Below are positions 35,011 to 44,325 of a stretch of DNA of 64,000 bases, one piece after another (the stretch's first letter is position 1; each line of letters begins with the position of its first letter). The position numbers and the translations under genes were made by a program. The DNA comes from Dryocola clanedunensis (lineage in GTDB: Bacteria; Pseudomonadota; Gammaproteobacteria; Enterobacterales; Enterobacteriaceae). The notes beneath the pieces were generated by a model. The model did not search any database, was not told where the DNA came from, and saw nothing but the letters and a program-made list of their open reading frames with translations. The stretch lies in the NCBI RefSeq assembly GCF_025215155.1, contig NZ_JALHAM010000119.1. The stretch is one strand, 5' to 3'.

Positions 35011-35043
35011 AAAAGAGGCCTGAAAATTCAGGCCTCTTTTTTT
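35011..35043. terminator. Bidirectional terminator slyA/slyB
   Basis: A 14-bp stem (AAAAGAGGCCTGAA with its complement at 35027-35040) with A and T runs on both sides, between two convergent genes. Confidence 0.92.
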
Positions 35044-35051
35044 GTGCAAAC

Positions 35052-35519
35052 TTAGCGTGGGGAGACGTTTGTCTGGCTGCCGTTGCTGGCAATCATCACG
35101 CGTTGCCCTGGGGTGTAACGGGTGTCACCCTGTTTCTGGACAACCAGAATAGTGTTGCCGTCATCTTTACGGATTTCCAGCTCCACGCCCTGGGTTTTAT
35201 TCAGCGCACCCTGAACGCCCTGGCCCGCTACGCCACCGGCCACGGCACCGGCTGCGGTAGCCAGTGAACGACCAGCGCCACCGCCGATGGTATTGCCCAG
35301 GAAACCACCCAGTACGGCCCCACCGATTGCGCCGACCACGTTTTTGTCATCGCCACCCTGGATCTGTACCGGCCTGACCGAGACCAGCGTACCGTAGGTG
35401 ACGTTTTGTACCTGCTTCGCTTCTGAAGCACTGTAGACGTCGCCCGAAAGGGCGCTGTCATTCACACAACCTGCCAGCGTTAAGCCGACCAACGAAACAA
35501 CCAGTACACGTGCAATCAT
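35052..35519 (-). CDS. slyB: Outer-membrane lipoprotein SlyB
   Basis: A 155-residue lipoprotein: signal peptide with lipobox LAGC ending at C18. A glycine-rich hydrophobic segment (GAIGGAVLGGFLGNTIGGGAG, about residues 62-82) forms a glycine-zipper domain, and a C-terminal beta domain follows. In E. coli it belongs to the PhoPQ regulon and stabilises outer-membrane proteins; I could not see a clear PhoP box here. The frame extends upstream to 35561, but M35519 starts the signal peptide and follows AGGAG. Confidence 0.93.
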   Translation of the reverse strand: MIARVLVVSLVGLTLAGCVNDSALSGDVYSASEAKQVQNVTYGTLVSVRPVQIQGGDDKNVVGAIGGAVLGGFLGNTIGGGAGRSLATAAGAVAGGVAGQGVQGALNKTQGVELEIRKDDGNTILVVQKQGDTRYTPGQRVMIASNGSQTNVSPR

Positions 35520-35798
35520 CTGAGAATCTCCTGTTTCAAAAAAGCCCATGCGAGCATCCATAATGGGTAAATTATAAGTTATTTAGATACGCAATTTCAC
35601 TTTAGTTCCGGGCAATAAGATAATTATACTAAAAGAGTCGTCATCAACTGTCAGTCAACGACCCGCTCATTGTGTTATCTGCGCATCAGACAATGCGCTG
35701 ACTCGCGAACTTGTTAAAAAGTATTAATAAATTATCGTACTACATGTAAGTTTGTGGTGGACTAACAGGATAATCCGCGTGAATTACAGGAGTAATTG

Positions 35799-36923
35799 AT
35801 GAAATCTGGTCGTTATATCGGCGTGATGTCGGGCACCAGCCTCGACGGCATAGATGTTGTATTAGCGGCTATTGATGAACATCTCGTCGTTCAGCTTGCG
35901 AACCACAGCCATCCCATTCCTCTGGCGTTGAAAAATGCGATTCTGGCTATTTGCCAGGGGCAGCAGCTGACGCTTTCCCAGCTGGGGCAGCTCGATCACC
36001 GTCTGGGGACGCTCTTTGCCGAGGCGGTGCAGACATTAATGGATAAACAGGGACTGACGTATGCGGACGTAGTGGCCATTGGCTGCCACGGGCAAACCGT
36101 CTGGCATGAACCTAAAGGGGAAGCTCCCCATACCCTGCAGATTGGTGACAATAATCGTATCGTCGCGCGGACGGGCGTTACCGTGGTGGGGGATTTTCGC
36201 CGCCGTGATATGGCGCTGGGCGGGCAGGGCGCGCCGCTGGTGCCTGCGTTTCATCACGCACTGCTTGCTCATCCCACCGAAAGTCGGATGGTGCTCAACA
36301 TCGGCGGCATAGCGAATCTTTCGCTGCTGATCCCCGGCAAACCGGTGAAAGGCTATGATACCGGCCCGGGCAATATGCTGATGGACGCGTGGATCTGGCG
36401 ACAAAAAGGCAAACCCTACGATGAAGACGCGCAGTGGGCGAGCAGCGGCAAAGTCGTTCTGCCATTGCTCCAGCAGATGCTGTCCGATCCTTACTTTGCC
36501 TCACCGGCGCCGAAAAGTACCGGAAGAGAATATTTCAACTACGGCTGGCTGGAACGCCAGCTTAGCGCTTTCCCGGGGCTTGCAGGGGAGGATGTACAGG
36601 CTACGCTCACCGAGCTGAGTGCGGAGACCATTGCTGAACAGGTGCTGCTGTGCGGCGGTTGTGAAAGATTAATGGTGTGCGGTGGCGGAAGCCGGAATCC
36701 GCTTCTGATGGCGCGTCTGGCAGGATTACTGCCGGGAATTGAAGTTGGCTCCACGGATGAAGCAGGTATCAGCGGTGACGATATGGAAGCGCTGGCCTTT
36801 GCCTGGCTTGCTTATCGAACGGTTTCTGGTCTGTCGGGTAACCTTCCGTCGGTCACCGGTGCGTCAGAGGCAAGCGTCATCGGCGCGATATTTCCTGCCA
36901 ACCCGCTGCATAATCAGAGTTAA
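35799..36923 (+). CDS. anmK: Anhydro-N-acetylmuramic acid kinase
   Basis: A 374-residue sugar kinase that opens and phosphorylates 1,6-anhydro-MurNAc during cell-wall recycling, giving MurNAc-6-phosphate. ATP-binding GVMSGTSLDGID is at the N-terminus; the catalytic Asp region DFRRRDMALGGQGAPLVPAFH and LNIGGIANLS are intact. ATG 35799 follows CAGGAG. Slightly longer than E. coli AnmK (369). Confidence 0.96.
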   Translation: MKSGRYIGVMSGTSLDGIDVVLAAIDEHLVVQLANHSHPIPLALKNAILAICQGQQLTLSQLGQLDHRLGTLFAEAVQTLMDKQGLTYADVVAIGCHGQTVWHEPKGEAPHTLQIGDNNRIVARTGVTVVGDFRRRDMALGGQGAPLVPAFHHALLAHPTESRMVLNIGGIANLSLLIPGKPVKGYDTGPGNMLMDAWIWRQKGKPYDEDAQWASSGKVVLPLLQQMLSDPYFASPAPKSTGREYFNYGWLERQLSAFPGLAGEDVQATLTELSAETIAEQVLLCGGCERLMVCGGGSRNPLLMARLAGLLPGIEVGSTDEAGISGDDMEALAFAWLAYRTVSGLSGNLPSVTGASEASVIGAIFPANPLHNQS

Positions 36924-36930
36924 CTGAAAT

Positions 36931-37002
36931 GATCTTCTTCCCGGACTCTTTACACTTAAGAGGAAAATGGAGGGTGACCTGCCCTCCAGGGATAAGAAGA
37001 TC
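36931..37002 (+). promoter_or_regulatory. Structured leader of mliC
   Basis: GATCTTCTT (36931-36939) is complementary to AAGAAGATC (36994-37002). Inside lies GGAGGG/CCCTCC (36969-36974, 36982-36987). If transcribed, this forms a two-tier hairpin just upstream of mliC. Alternatively it acts as the anmK transcript end. Confidence 0.45.
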
Positions 37003-37016
37003 TTCAGGATACGCAG

Positions 37017-37340
37017 ATGAAAAAACTACTTGTTGCCACCCTTCCGATGCTGCTTGCCGGCTGTAGCTACTACAACTCCTTCGTTGAACGGATGCAAACC
37101 GACACGCTGCAATATCAGTGTGATGAAAAGCCGCTTACCGTGAAGCTGAACAAAGAAAAGCAGATGGTGAATTTCGTCTATGACGATGACTATCTCTCTC
37201 TGACCCAGGGCTTGTCTGCTTCAGGGGCTCGCTATACCGATGGCGTCTATGTTTTCTGGTCTAAAGGCGATTCCGCCACGGTCTACCGCAAAGACAGCGT
37301 CGTGCTAAATAATTGCCAGCTGCAAAAGTCGAAAAGTTGA
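37017..37340 (+). CDS. mliC: Membrane-bound C-type lysozyme inhibitor MliC
   Basis: A 107-residue lipoprotein. Signal peptide with lipobox LAGC ending at C16, then a small beta-barrel domain with YQCDEKPLTV and a terminal NNCQL that form the disulfide. It protects peptidoglycan by blocking host lysozyme. Formerly ydhA; lies between anmK and pdxH as in E. coli. Confidence 0.93.
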   Translation: MKKLLVATLPMLLAGCSYYNSFVERMQTDTLQYQCDEKPLTVKLNKEKQMVNFVYDDDYLSLTQGLSASGARYTDGVYVFWSKGDSATVYRKDSVVLNNCQLQKSKS

Positions 37341-37397
37341 GATTTCTGAGGGTGGGGCGCACAATAGCACCACCTGATGATAACCTGACGTAACGCC

Positions 37398-38054
37398 ATG
37401 TCTGACAACGACTCTTTGCAACAGATTGCCCATCTGCGCCGTGAATACACCAAAGGCGGCCTGCGCCGCAATGACCTGACCGATAACCCCCTCGACCTGT
37501 TCGAGCGCTGGCTTGCTCAGGCCTGTGAGGCCAAACTCGCCGATCCTACTGCCATGGTCGTGGCGACGGTAGATGAAAACGGTCAGCCGTATCAGCGTAT
37601 TGTCCTGCTTAAACATTTCGACGAGCGTGGCATGGTTTTCTACACCAATCTCGGCTCGCGCAAGGCGCATCATCTGGAACAAAACCCACGCATCAGCCTG
37701 CACTTCCCGTGGCACATGCTGGATCGCCAGGTCATGGTGCAGGGCACGGCGGAACGACTGTCGACCCTCGAAGTGATGAAGTACTTCCACAGTCGCCCTC
37801 GCGACAGCCAGATTGGCGCCTGGGTTTCTAAACAATCCAGCCGCATCTCCGCGCGCGGCATCCTCGAAAGTAAATTCCTCGAGCTGAAGCAGAAATTCCA
37901 GCAGGGCGAGGTGCCGTTGCCAAGCTTCTGGGGCGGCTATCGGGTCAACTTTGACCAGATGGAGTTCTGGCAGGGCGGCGAACATCGCCTGCACGACCGC
38001 TTTTTATACCAGCGCGAAGGCGACGCCTGGAAAATCGACCGCCTGGCCCCGTAA
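37398..38054 (+). CDS. pdxH: Pyridoxine/pyridoxamine 5'-phosphate oxidase
   Basis: A 218-residue FMN enzyme oxidising PNP or PMP to pyridoxal phosphate. Sequence is full-length and typical: RREYTKGGLRRNDL near the start, the FMN/substrate-binding ESKFLELKQKFQ and the C-terminal FWGGYRV...RLHDRFLYQR...RLAP. Final enzyme of B6 synthesis and salvage. Followed by tyrS after 141 bases. Confidence 0.97.
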   Translation: MSDNDSLQQIAHLRREYTKGGLRRNDLTDNPLDLFERWLAQACEAKLADPTAMVVATVDENGQPYQRIVLLKHFDERGMVFYTNLGSRKAHHLEQNPRISLHFPWHMLDRQVMVQGTAERLSTLEVMKYFHSRPRDSQIGAWVSKQSSRISARGILESKFLELKQKFQQGEVPLPSFWGGYRVNFDQMEFWQGGEHRLHDRFLYQREGDAWKIDRLAP

Positions 38055-38195
38055 CTCCTGCGATTTATTGCGTTAAGCGCTGGCACTCCGTGGGCTGGCG
38101 TTTTATTCTATGCCCCCTAAGAAATGAACCCATTCGCCAGCGGGCGAATAGCCGTGTACCGGCAAAGGTGCAGTCGTAACTACATGGAGAATTTG

Positions 38196-39470
38196 ATGGC
38201 AAGCATCAATTTGATAAAACAATTGCAAGAGCGGGGCCTGGTGGCTCAGGTAACGGATGAGGAGGCCTTAGCGCAGCGCCTGGCGGAAGGGCCAATCGCG
38301 CTTTATTGCGGCTTCGATCCTACCGCCGACAGCTTGCATTTGGGCCATCTGGTTCCACTGCTGTGTCTGAAACGTTTCCAGGAGGCTGGCCATAAGCCTG
38401 TTGCCCTGGTCGGCGGCGCGACAGGTCTGATTGGCGACCCAAGCTTTAAAGCCGTTGAGCGCAAGCTGAACACAGAGGATACCGTTCACGAGTGGGTGGA
38501 AAAAATCCGTCGCCAGGTTGCACCTTTCCTCGATTTTGACTGCGGTGAAAACTCAGCGATCGCGGCGAACAACTACGACTGGTTCGGCGGTATGAACGTG
38601 CTGACGTTCCTGCGCGACATCGGTAAGCACTTCTCTGTTAACCAGATGATTAACAAAGAAGCGGTAAAACAGCGTCTTAACCGCGACGACGTGGGGATCT
38701 CCTTTACCGAGTTTTCCTACAATCTGCTGCAGGGCTATGACTTTGCCTGCCTGAACAAGCTGCATGGCGTTGTGCTGCAAATCGGTGGTTCTGACCAGTG
38801 GGGCAACATCACCTCCGGTATCGACCTGACCCGTCGTCTGCACCAGCAGCAGGCCTTTGGTCTGACCGTTCCTCTGATCACCAAGTCTGACGGCACTAAG
38901 TTCGGGAAAACCGAAGGCGGCGCGGTCTGGCTGGATCCGAAGAAAACCAGCCCGTACAAGTTCTACCAGTTCTGGATCAACACCGCGGACTCCGACGTTT
39001 ACCGCTTCCTGAAGTTCTTCACCTTCATGAGCCTCGAAGAGATCGACGCGCTGGAAGAAGAAGATAAGAACAGCGGTGCTGCGCCACGTGCCCAGTACGT
39101 GCTGGCCGAGCAGGTGACTCGTCTGGTGCACGGTGAAGAGGGCCTGGTGGCCGCTAAGCGCATCACCAGCAGCCTGTTCAACGGTAACCTGAGCGACCTG
39201 ACCGAAGCGGACTTCGCGCAGCTGGCGCAGGACGGTGTACCTATGGTTGAGCTGGAGCGTGGTGCAGACCTGCAACAGGCGCTGGTTGATTCCGAGCTTC
39301 AGCCTTCCCGCGGTCAGGCGCGCAAGACCATCGCGCAGAACGCTATCACCATCAACGGTGAAAAGCAGTCCGACCCGGAATACACCTTTGCCGATAGCGA
39401 TATCCTGTTCAATCGCTACACCCTGCTGCGTCGCGGTAAGAAGAACTACTGCCTCGTCTGCTGGAAATAG
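38196..39470 (+). CDS. tyrS: Tyrosyl-tRNA synthetase
   Basis: A 424-residue class I synthetase, same length as E. coli TyrS. The HIGH-equivalent is HLGH in DSLHLGHLVPL and the KMSKS-equivalent is KFGKT. The C-terminal S4 domain (PSRGQARKTIAQNAITING) binds the tRNA variable arm. GGAG precedes ATG 38196; the in-frame start at 38124 has none. In E. coli pdxY follows; here a terminator and gstA follow directly. Confidence 0.97.
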   Translation: MASINLIKQLQERGLVAQVTDEEALAQRLAEGPIALYCGFDPTADSLHLGHLVPLLCLKRFQEAGHKPVALVGGATGLIGDPSFKAVERKLNTEDTVHEWVEKIRRQVAPFLDFDCGENSAIAANNYDWFGGMNVLTFLRDIGKHFSVNQMINKEAVKQRLNRDDVGISFTEFSYNLLQGYDFACLNKLHGVVLQIGGSDQWGNITSGIDLTRRLHQQQAFGLTVPLITKSDGTKFGKTEGGAVWLDPKKTSPYKFYQFWINTADSDVYRFLKFFTFMSLEEIDALEEEDKNSGAAPRAQYVLAEQVTRLVHGEEGLVAAKRITSSLFNGNLSDLTEADFAQLAQDGVPMVELERGADLQQALVDSELQPSRGQARKTIAQNAITINGEKQSDPEYTFADSDILFNRYTLLRRGKKNYCLVCWK

Positions 39471-39515
39471 TGCATAAAAAAAGGCGAGAGACTTAACGTC
39501 CTCGCCCTAACGATT

Positions 39516-39545
39516 AAACGCCCTCAGTCAGAGGGCGTTTTTTTT
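39516..39545 (+). terminator. Intrinsic terminator of tyrS
   Basis: AAACGCCCTC, AGTCA loop, GAGGGCGTTT, then TTTTT. The T run touches the convergent gstA stop. A weaker GGCGAG/CTCGCC pair precedes it at 39483-39506. Confidence 0.88.
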
Positions 39546-40146
39546 AAATCCCTTCCGCGGTCATCGCCGCTGCCACAGCAGGGCGCGCCTTCATGCGCTC
39601 CATAAACGCTTCGATGTTGCTAAGACCGTTCAGATCCAGCTTCAGCGCCTGCGCCCAGCGCAGCACGGTAAACAGATAGGCATCTGCTACGGTAAAGCGC
39701 AGGCCCATCAGCCATTGCTTGTCGTGCAGCTCCTCGTTGACGTATTTGAATTTCTTCTCCAGCGCCTGGCGGGTAATGGTTTTGAATTCTTCAGGCGTCG
39801 CAGGATTAAAGAGCGGGCTGAAGCCTTTGTGCAGTTCGGTGGCGATATAGTTCAACCATTCCAGCGTGTGGTAACGCGTCATGCTGCCAGCCGGGGCCAG
39901 AAGCTGACGGTCCGGCACTTTGTCTGCCAGATACTGCACGATGGCCACGCCTTCGGTCAGCAGCGAACCATCATCCATCAGCAGGGCGGGCACCTGGCCC
40001 TTAGGGTTCACGGCAAAGTAGTCGTCACCGGCCTCGGTACGCTTGGTGGCTAAATCAACTTTGATGAGGGAGAAATCCAGACCGGTTTCACGGAGGATGA
40101 TGTGGGGAGAGAAGGAACAGGCACCTGGCTTATAATACAGTTTCAT
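39544..40146 (-). CDS. gstA: Glutathione S-transferase GstA (beta class)
   Basis: A 200-residue cytosolic enzyme conjugating or reducing electrophiles with glutathione. The beta-class catalytic cysteine is C10 in KPGACSFSPH, and the cis-Pro loop is GQVPAL. GGAG precedes ATG 40146. In E. coli gstA faces pdxY; here it faces tyrS because pdxY is missing. Confidence 0.94.
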   Translation of the reverse strand: MKLYYKPGACSFSPHIILRETGLDFSLIKVDLATKRTEAGDDYFAVNPKGQVPALLMDDGSLLTEGVAIVQYLADKVPDRQLLAPAGSMTRYHTLEWLNYIATELHKGFSPLFNPATPEEFKTITRQALEKKFKYVNEELHDKQWLMGLRFTVADAYLFTVLRWAQALKLDLNGLSNIEAFMERMKARPAVAAAMTAEGI

Positions 40147-40197
40147 TACTGAACTCCTTTATGGCGCTAAGATTCTTTATGGTAGTGCGCCTTAAGG

Positions 40198-40231
40198 CAA
40201 AAAAAAAGCCGCTAGCGCAAAGCTAACGGCT
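40198..40231 (-). terminator. Intrinsic terminator of dtpA
   Basis: Minus strand AGCCGTTAGC, loop, GCTAGCGGCT (40207-40231, one G-U pair) and a run of nine T. Confidence 0.88.
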
Positions 40232-40255
40232 GAAAAATTATTGTTTCCCGCTATA

Positions 40256-41758
40256 TCAGGCGGTGGCTTTCTCCGCAGCCGCATCAGCAGAATCTGAAAG
40301 CGTCATGCGGTTAAGTTTTGGCGCGATAACAATCATCAGCAGGGCGATAACGCCGGTGGCGATACCAATCTGCATGAACACATGACCGTAGACGTTCAGA
40401 GACTGCAGTGGGTCAGTGACGTTTTCCGGCACGGCCATCAGGTTAGCGACTTTACCCGCGATGATTGCAGCACCAGCGGTAGTCAGGAACCAGCTACCCA
40501 TGATGAAGCCCATCAGACGCTGTGGAACCAGCTGCGCAACCATTGCCAGACCCAGACCAGAGATCATCAGCTCACCGATGCTCTGCAGCGCGTAGCTCAG
40601 AATCAGCCAGTTCACGGAAACGATACCCGCGTCAGTGGCAAACTTAGCGCCCAGCGGCAGCACCAGGAAGGCAAAGGAGCACAGCACCATACCAATAGCG
40701 AACTTGTGCGGCATTGGCAGACGGTCACCCATCTTGTTGTAGATAGCGGCGAGAATAGGGCTACCTACCATGATCCAGAATGGGTTCAGCGCCTGGAACT
40801 GCTCTGGCTGGAAGGTGATGCCTAAGATTGCGTGCTCAACGTTACGGATGGCAAAGAAGTTCAGGGACGTTGGCATCTGGCTGTACAGCACGAAGAAGAC
40901 AACGGCTTCCAGCATCAGAATGAAGGCCACAATCATTTTACGACGTGCTGCGCCTTTCATCGCAATCGCTTCTTTAGCGAAAATGATAACGATACCCAGA
41001 GCGACCAGACCCAGTACCGCACGAGCGATACCCTGGTTATGCAGCAGCCAGGTTGCGATCACAACCAGCACCACAACACCGATAATGGTCGCGAACAGCT
41101 TACCGAAATGAACCGGCAGGAAGTCAGGTTTGGAACCGTAGTCTTTGACCCAGCGCTTGCAGAACATGAAGTTCACAAGCGTAATCAGCATCCCGACGAA
41201 GCTCAGGGAGAAAGCAACGCTCCAGCCGAACTTGGCCGCCAGCCACGGTGTGGCAAGCATAGAGAAGAAGGAACCGATGTTGATGGACATGTAATACATG
41301 GTGAATGCGCCATCAAGACGCGGATCGTCTTTATCATAACAGGTAGAGAGCAGGGCAGAGGGGTTAGCCTTAAACAGGCCGTTACCGACGGCGATAGTCG
41401 CCATACCCATATAGACAATGGCGGCGTCGTGCCCGGAGAAGGCAACCAGCGCATAGCCGAGAGCCAGAACGATGGTCCCGAGCATAATAACGCGTTTGGT
41501 GCCGAGCACTTTATCACCCAGCCAGCCGCCGACGGCAACGAGGCCATAAACCAGTGCGCTGAAAGAGGAGAACAGTGTAATAGAATCCGCTTCTGACATA
41601 CCCAGTTGTTTCACCAGGTAGACGGCCATGATGCCTTGCAGGCCGTAGTAACCAAAGCGTTCCCACAGTTCAATGGAGAAGATCAGGTAGAACGATTTCG
41701 GTTGTTTGAAAGCGTTCAGACTAACGCTTTCTGCTGGTTTATTGTTTGCAGTCGACAC
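40256..41758 (-). CDS. dtpA: Dipeptide/tripeptide permease A (POT family)
   Basis: A 500-residue, 14-helix proton-coupled peptide symporter of the inner membrane. The family ExxERxxYY motif in helix 1 appears as ELWERFGYYG. Formerly tppB. It takes up di- and tripeptides with broad selectivity. The upstream region to nth is unusually long (613 bases) and includes a CRP-like site far upstream. Confidence 0.95.
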   Translation of the reverse strand: MSTANNKPAESVSLNAFKQPKSFYLIFSIELWERFGYYGLQGIMAVYLVKQLGMSEADSITLFSSFSALVYGLVAVGGWLGDKVLGTKRVIMLGTIVLALGYALVAFSGHDAAIVYMGMATIAVGNGLFKANPSALLSTCYDKDDPRLDGAFTMYYMSINIGSFFSMLATPWLAAKFGWSVAFSLSFVGMLITLVNFMFCKRWVKDYGSKPDFLPVHFGKLFATIIGVVVLVVIATWLLHNQGIARAVLGLVALGIVIIFAKEAIAMKGAARRKMIVAFILMLEAVVFFVLYSQMPTSLNFFAIRNVEHAILGITFQPEQFQALNPFWIMVGSPILAAIYNKMGDRLPMPHKFAIGMVLCSFAFLVLPLGAKFATDAGIVSVNWLILSYALQSIGELMISGLGLAMVAQLVPQRLMGFIMGSWFLTTAGAAIIAGKVANLMAVPENVTDPLQSLNVYGHVFMQIGIATGVIALLMIVIAPKLNRMTLSDSADAAAEKATA

Positions 41759-42371
41759 ATATACCTCTTTTTTTACATCCCACTTTAACAGGGGTCTTAT
41801 TAGCGTGAAGGCCTGTGGCAGTCACTTTATTGTTATTATGGAAGGGGGAAACGGCAGGTAATGTTCACTATCCTGCGCCGTCAGGCAAGTCTTCTGCAAT
41901 ACTCTGTTACATATATCCAGGCTGGAATAATGTCCCGAGGAAAGAATTGTTATTCAGCGTTAAATTTTATTAATTGTGCCTTTCCCGATTTAAAATCTCT
42001 GCCGTTGCGTTTAAGGGGCCATTTCAGGGATATGTTCTGCTGTAAAAGCGAATAAGCAGTGATATGGCCCAGTCAGGAAGTTTTAGCCAGCGTAATGTAT
42101 TGCTTCAGATCCTGTGGCAATCACGATCGCCGGGTTTTTGTGACAATAAAATGACCAAAATTTAACGTGGTGTTATCAAGGTGATCTACATCACAAATTT
42201 ATAGAAAATTCTCATCGTAAAAAAACGATTAACCTGCTGAAGAGGTTATCAGCCACATGTTATATAGTTGTGAACGACTAAATCAGGCGGTTACAGTCAA
42301 AAGAGAAGGTATCAGGGCAGCGCTGGGAGAGAGGTTTTTCGCCCCGCCGAGAACCTGACGAGGCATGTGAA
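41759..42371. other. Long intergenic region dtpA-nth
   Basis: 613 bases, clearly more AT-rich than its flanks, with no convincing gene; a 64-codon plus-strand ORF at 41861 has no coding character or ribosome binding site. It must contain the dtpA promoter and the end of the rsx-nth transcript. The one recognisable element is the CRP-like site at 42180. Confidence 0.55.
42180..42195. promoter_or_regulatory. CRP-like site
   Basis: GGTGATCTACATCACA: halves GGTGA and TCACA separated by 6 bases, close to the TGTGA-N6-TCACA consensus. It lies 422 bases upstream of dtpA and 177 past nth, so it would serve dtpA or an unrecognised transcript. Confidence 0.5.
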
Positions 42372-43007
42372 TCAGGCGTCGACTTTTTCTTTAAATTCGC
42401 AGAGGTCTTCGATGATACAGGAACCACAACGGGGTTTACGGGCAATGCAGGTATAGCGGCCATGTAAGATTAGCCAGTGGTGGCAGTCGACTTTAAACTC
42501 CGCGGGGACGACTTTCAGCAGCTTTTCCTCAACTTGCTCAACGTTTTTGCCCGGCGCGAACTGCGTACGGTTGCAGACGCGGAAGATATGCGTGTCGACG
42601 GCAATCGTTGGCCAGCCGAAAGCGGTATTGAGTACGACATTAGCCGTTTTGCGCCCCACGCCCGGCAGCGCTTCCAGCGCAGCACGATCTTCAGGAACCT
42701 CGCCACCGTGTAGTTCAATGAGCATGCGGCAGGTCTTGATGACGTTTTCTGCCTTGCTGTTGAACAGCCCGATAGTTTTGATGTAGGACTTCACCCCCTC
42801 AACGCCAAGCTCCAGCATCGACTGCGGCGTATTGGCGACGGGATAGAGCTTTGCGGTCGCTTTGTTGACGCTCACGTCCGTCGCCTGAGCCGAAAGCAGC
42901 ACCGCAATCAGCAGCTCGAAAGGGGAGCTGAACTGCAATTCAGTAGTCGGGTGAGGATTATTGTCACGCAGGCGTGTGAGGATCTCGTAGCGTTTTGCTT
43001 TGTTCAT
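42372..43007 (-). CDS. nth: Endonuclease III
   Basis: A 211-residue bifunctional DNA glycosylase/AP lyase that removes oxidised pyrimidines. The catalytic K120 (GVGRKTANV) and D138 (AVDTH) are in place, and the [4Fe-4S] cluster cysteines are C187, C194, C197 and C203. Its ATG overlaps the rsxE stop by one base, the last cistron of the rsx operon. Confidence 0.97.
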   Translation of the reverse strand: MNKAKRYEILTRLRDNNPHPTTELQFSSPFELLIAVLLSAQATDVSVNKATAKLYPVANTPQSMLELGVEGVKSYIKTIGLFNSKAENVIKTCRMLIELHGGEVPEDRAALEALPGVGRKTANVVLNTAFGWPTIAVDTHIFRVCNRTQFAPGKNVEQVEEKLLKVVPAEFKVDCHHWLILHGRYTCIARKPRCGSCIIEDLCEFKEKVDA

Positions 43008-43693
43008 CAGGCTTCCCTGGCTGTTGATTCCACCACCACGCTTTTCGCCGCGCGGCGTGCTTTCATTTTCTCATCAATGAGATATTTTACCGCCAGCATC
43101 AGCCCAAGGCCAATAAATGCGCCGGGCGGCAACATAGCCAGCAGGAATGGCGTGTCGGTATGAAACACTTCAATACGCAGCACCTTCGCCCAGCTGCCCA
43201 GCAGGCCATCGGCACCGTCAAACAGCGTACCATTGCCGATAATCTCACGCAGCGATCCGAGCACGAACATCGCGCTGGTCGCACCCAGCCCGATAGCGAA
43301 ACCATCCAGCGCCGCCAGAGGGACGGAGTTTTTCGCGGCGAAAGCTTCCGCGCGGCCGATAACAATGCAGTTAGTGACAATCAGCGGGATAAAGATGCCG
43401 AGCGACTGATAAAGCCCGAACGCGTAGGCGTTGATCAGCATCTGAACGGTGCTGACCACCGAGGCGATGATCATGACGTAGATGGGAATGCGAATTTCTG
43501 AAGGAACCCAGCGACGCAGGGCCGAAACCGCGGCGTTGGTCAGCGTAAGCACCAGTGTGGTCGCAAGGCCCAGACCAAGCGCGTTGGTGGCAGTCGACGT
43601 CACCGCCAGCAGCGGGCACAGCCCTAACAGCTGGACGAGGGCTGAGTTATTCTTCCACAGCCCCTGGACCATAATATCTTTTACTTCACTCAT
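43007..43693 (-). CDS. rsxE: Electron transport complex subunit RsxE
   Basis: A 228-residue inner-membrane subunit of the Rsx (Rnf-type) complex, which uses NADH and the membrane potential to move electrons and keep SoxR reduced. It is paralogous to RsxA: NNSALVQLLGLCPLLAVT mirrors the RsxA start. Six hydrophobic helices. Overlaps rsxG by 4 bases (ATGA). Confidence 0.95.
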   Translation of the reverse strand: MSEVKDIMVQGLWKNNSALVQLLGLCPLLAVTSTATNALGLGLATTLVLTLTNAAVSALRRWVPSEIRIPIYVMIIASVVSTVQMLINAYAFGLYQSLGIFIPLIVTNCIVIGRAEAFAAKNSVPLAALDGFAIGLGATSAMFVLGSLREIIGNGTLFDGADGLLGSWAKVLRIEVFHTDTPFLLAMLPPGAFIGLGLMLAVKYLIDEKMKARRAAKSVVVESTAREA

Positions 43694-44316
43694 GGTTGCG
43701 CTCCACAGGAAGGTAATTGTGAGAGCGTCGGCGGCAGCGTTTCGGCATACAGACCCGCTCGTTTCACCGCATTGACAACTGCACGTGGGGTAATGGTAGC
43801 GCCGGTAAACTGGTCGAACTGGCCGCCATCTTTTTTCACCGCGAAGCTTGCGTCATCCTCGCCGTGAATCATCACATCAGCGAAATGGGTAATCCAGCTG
43901 CTGAGCCGTAACTCGATTTTATCACCCAGACCCGGCGTTTCATGATGCTGAGTCACCCGAGCCCCCAGCACCTTGCCGCTAAAGTCTGTGCCTACCAGCA
44001 GCTGGATGGCTCCGGAATAGCCGTCAGGGGCCGTGGCTTCCATCACCACCGCGACAGGCTGTTCGCCTTTGCGTGCGATGAAGATCCGGTGTTCACCTGC
44101 GCCCAACCGCGGCTCGTTAACGACAAGGCAGCTGCCCTGAATGTCGTTATCGTACATCTCTGACGGCAGTACCTGGTCAAACAGCAGCTTCTGCTGGATT
44201 GCCGCCTGGCGGTCAATGGTGGGTTTGGTCAACTCGTTGACAATGGCCGTCAGGCCGGTGGCCAGCGCGGCGAATATCGCCAGCGTCACGCCATGTTTTT
44301 GCATCGTTTTCAGCAT
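43690..44316 (-). CDS. rsxG: Electron transport complex subunit RsxG
   Basis: A 208-residue subunit with one N-terminal membrane helix and a periplasmic FMN-binding domain. The covalent flavin attachment site is the Thr in FTGATITPRAVV. It passes electrons within the Rsx complex. Nine bases after rsxD. Confidence 0.95.
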   Translation of the reverse strand: MLKTMQKHGVTLAIFAALATGLTAIVNELTKPTIDRQAAIQQKLLFDQVLPSEMYDNDIQGSCLVVNEPRLGAGEHRIFIARKGEQPVAVVMEATAPDGYSGAIQLLVGTDFSGKVLGARVTQHHETPGLGDKIELRLSSWITHFADVMIHGEDDASFAVKKDGGQFDQFTGATITPRAVVNAVKRAGLYAETLPPTLSQLPSCGAQP

Positions 44317-44325
44317 GACGATTCC

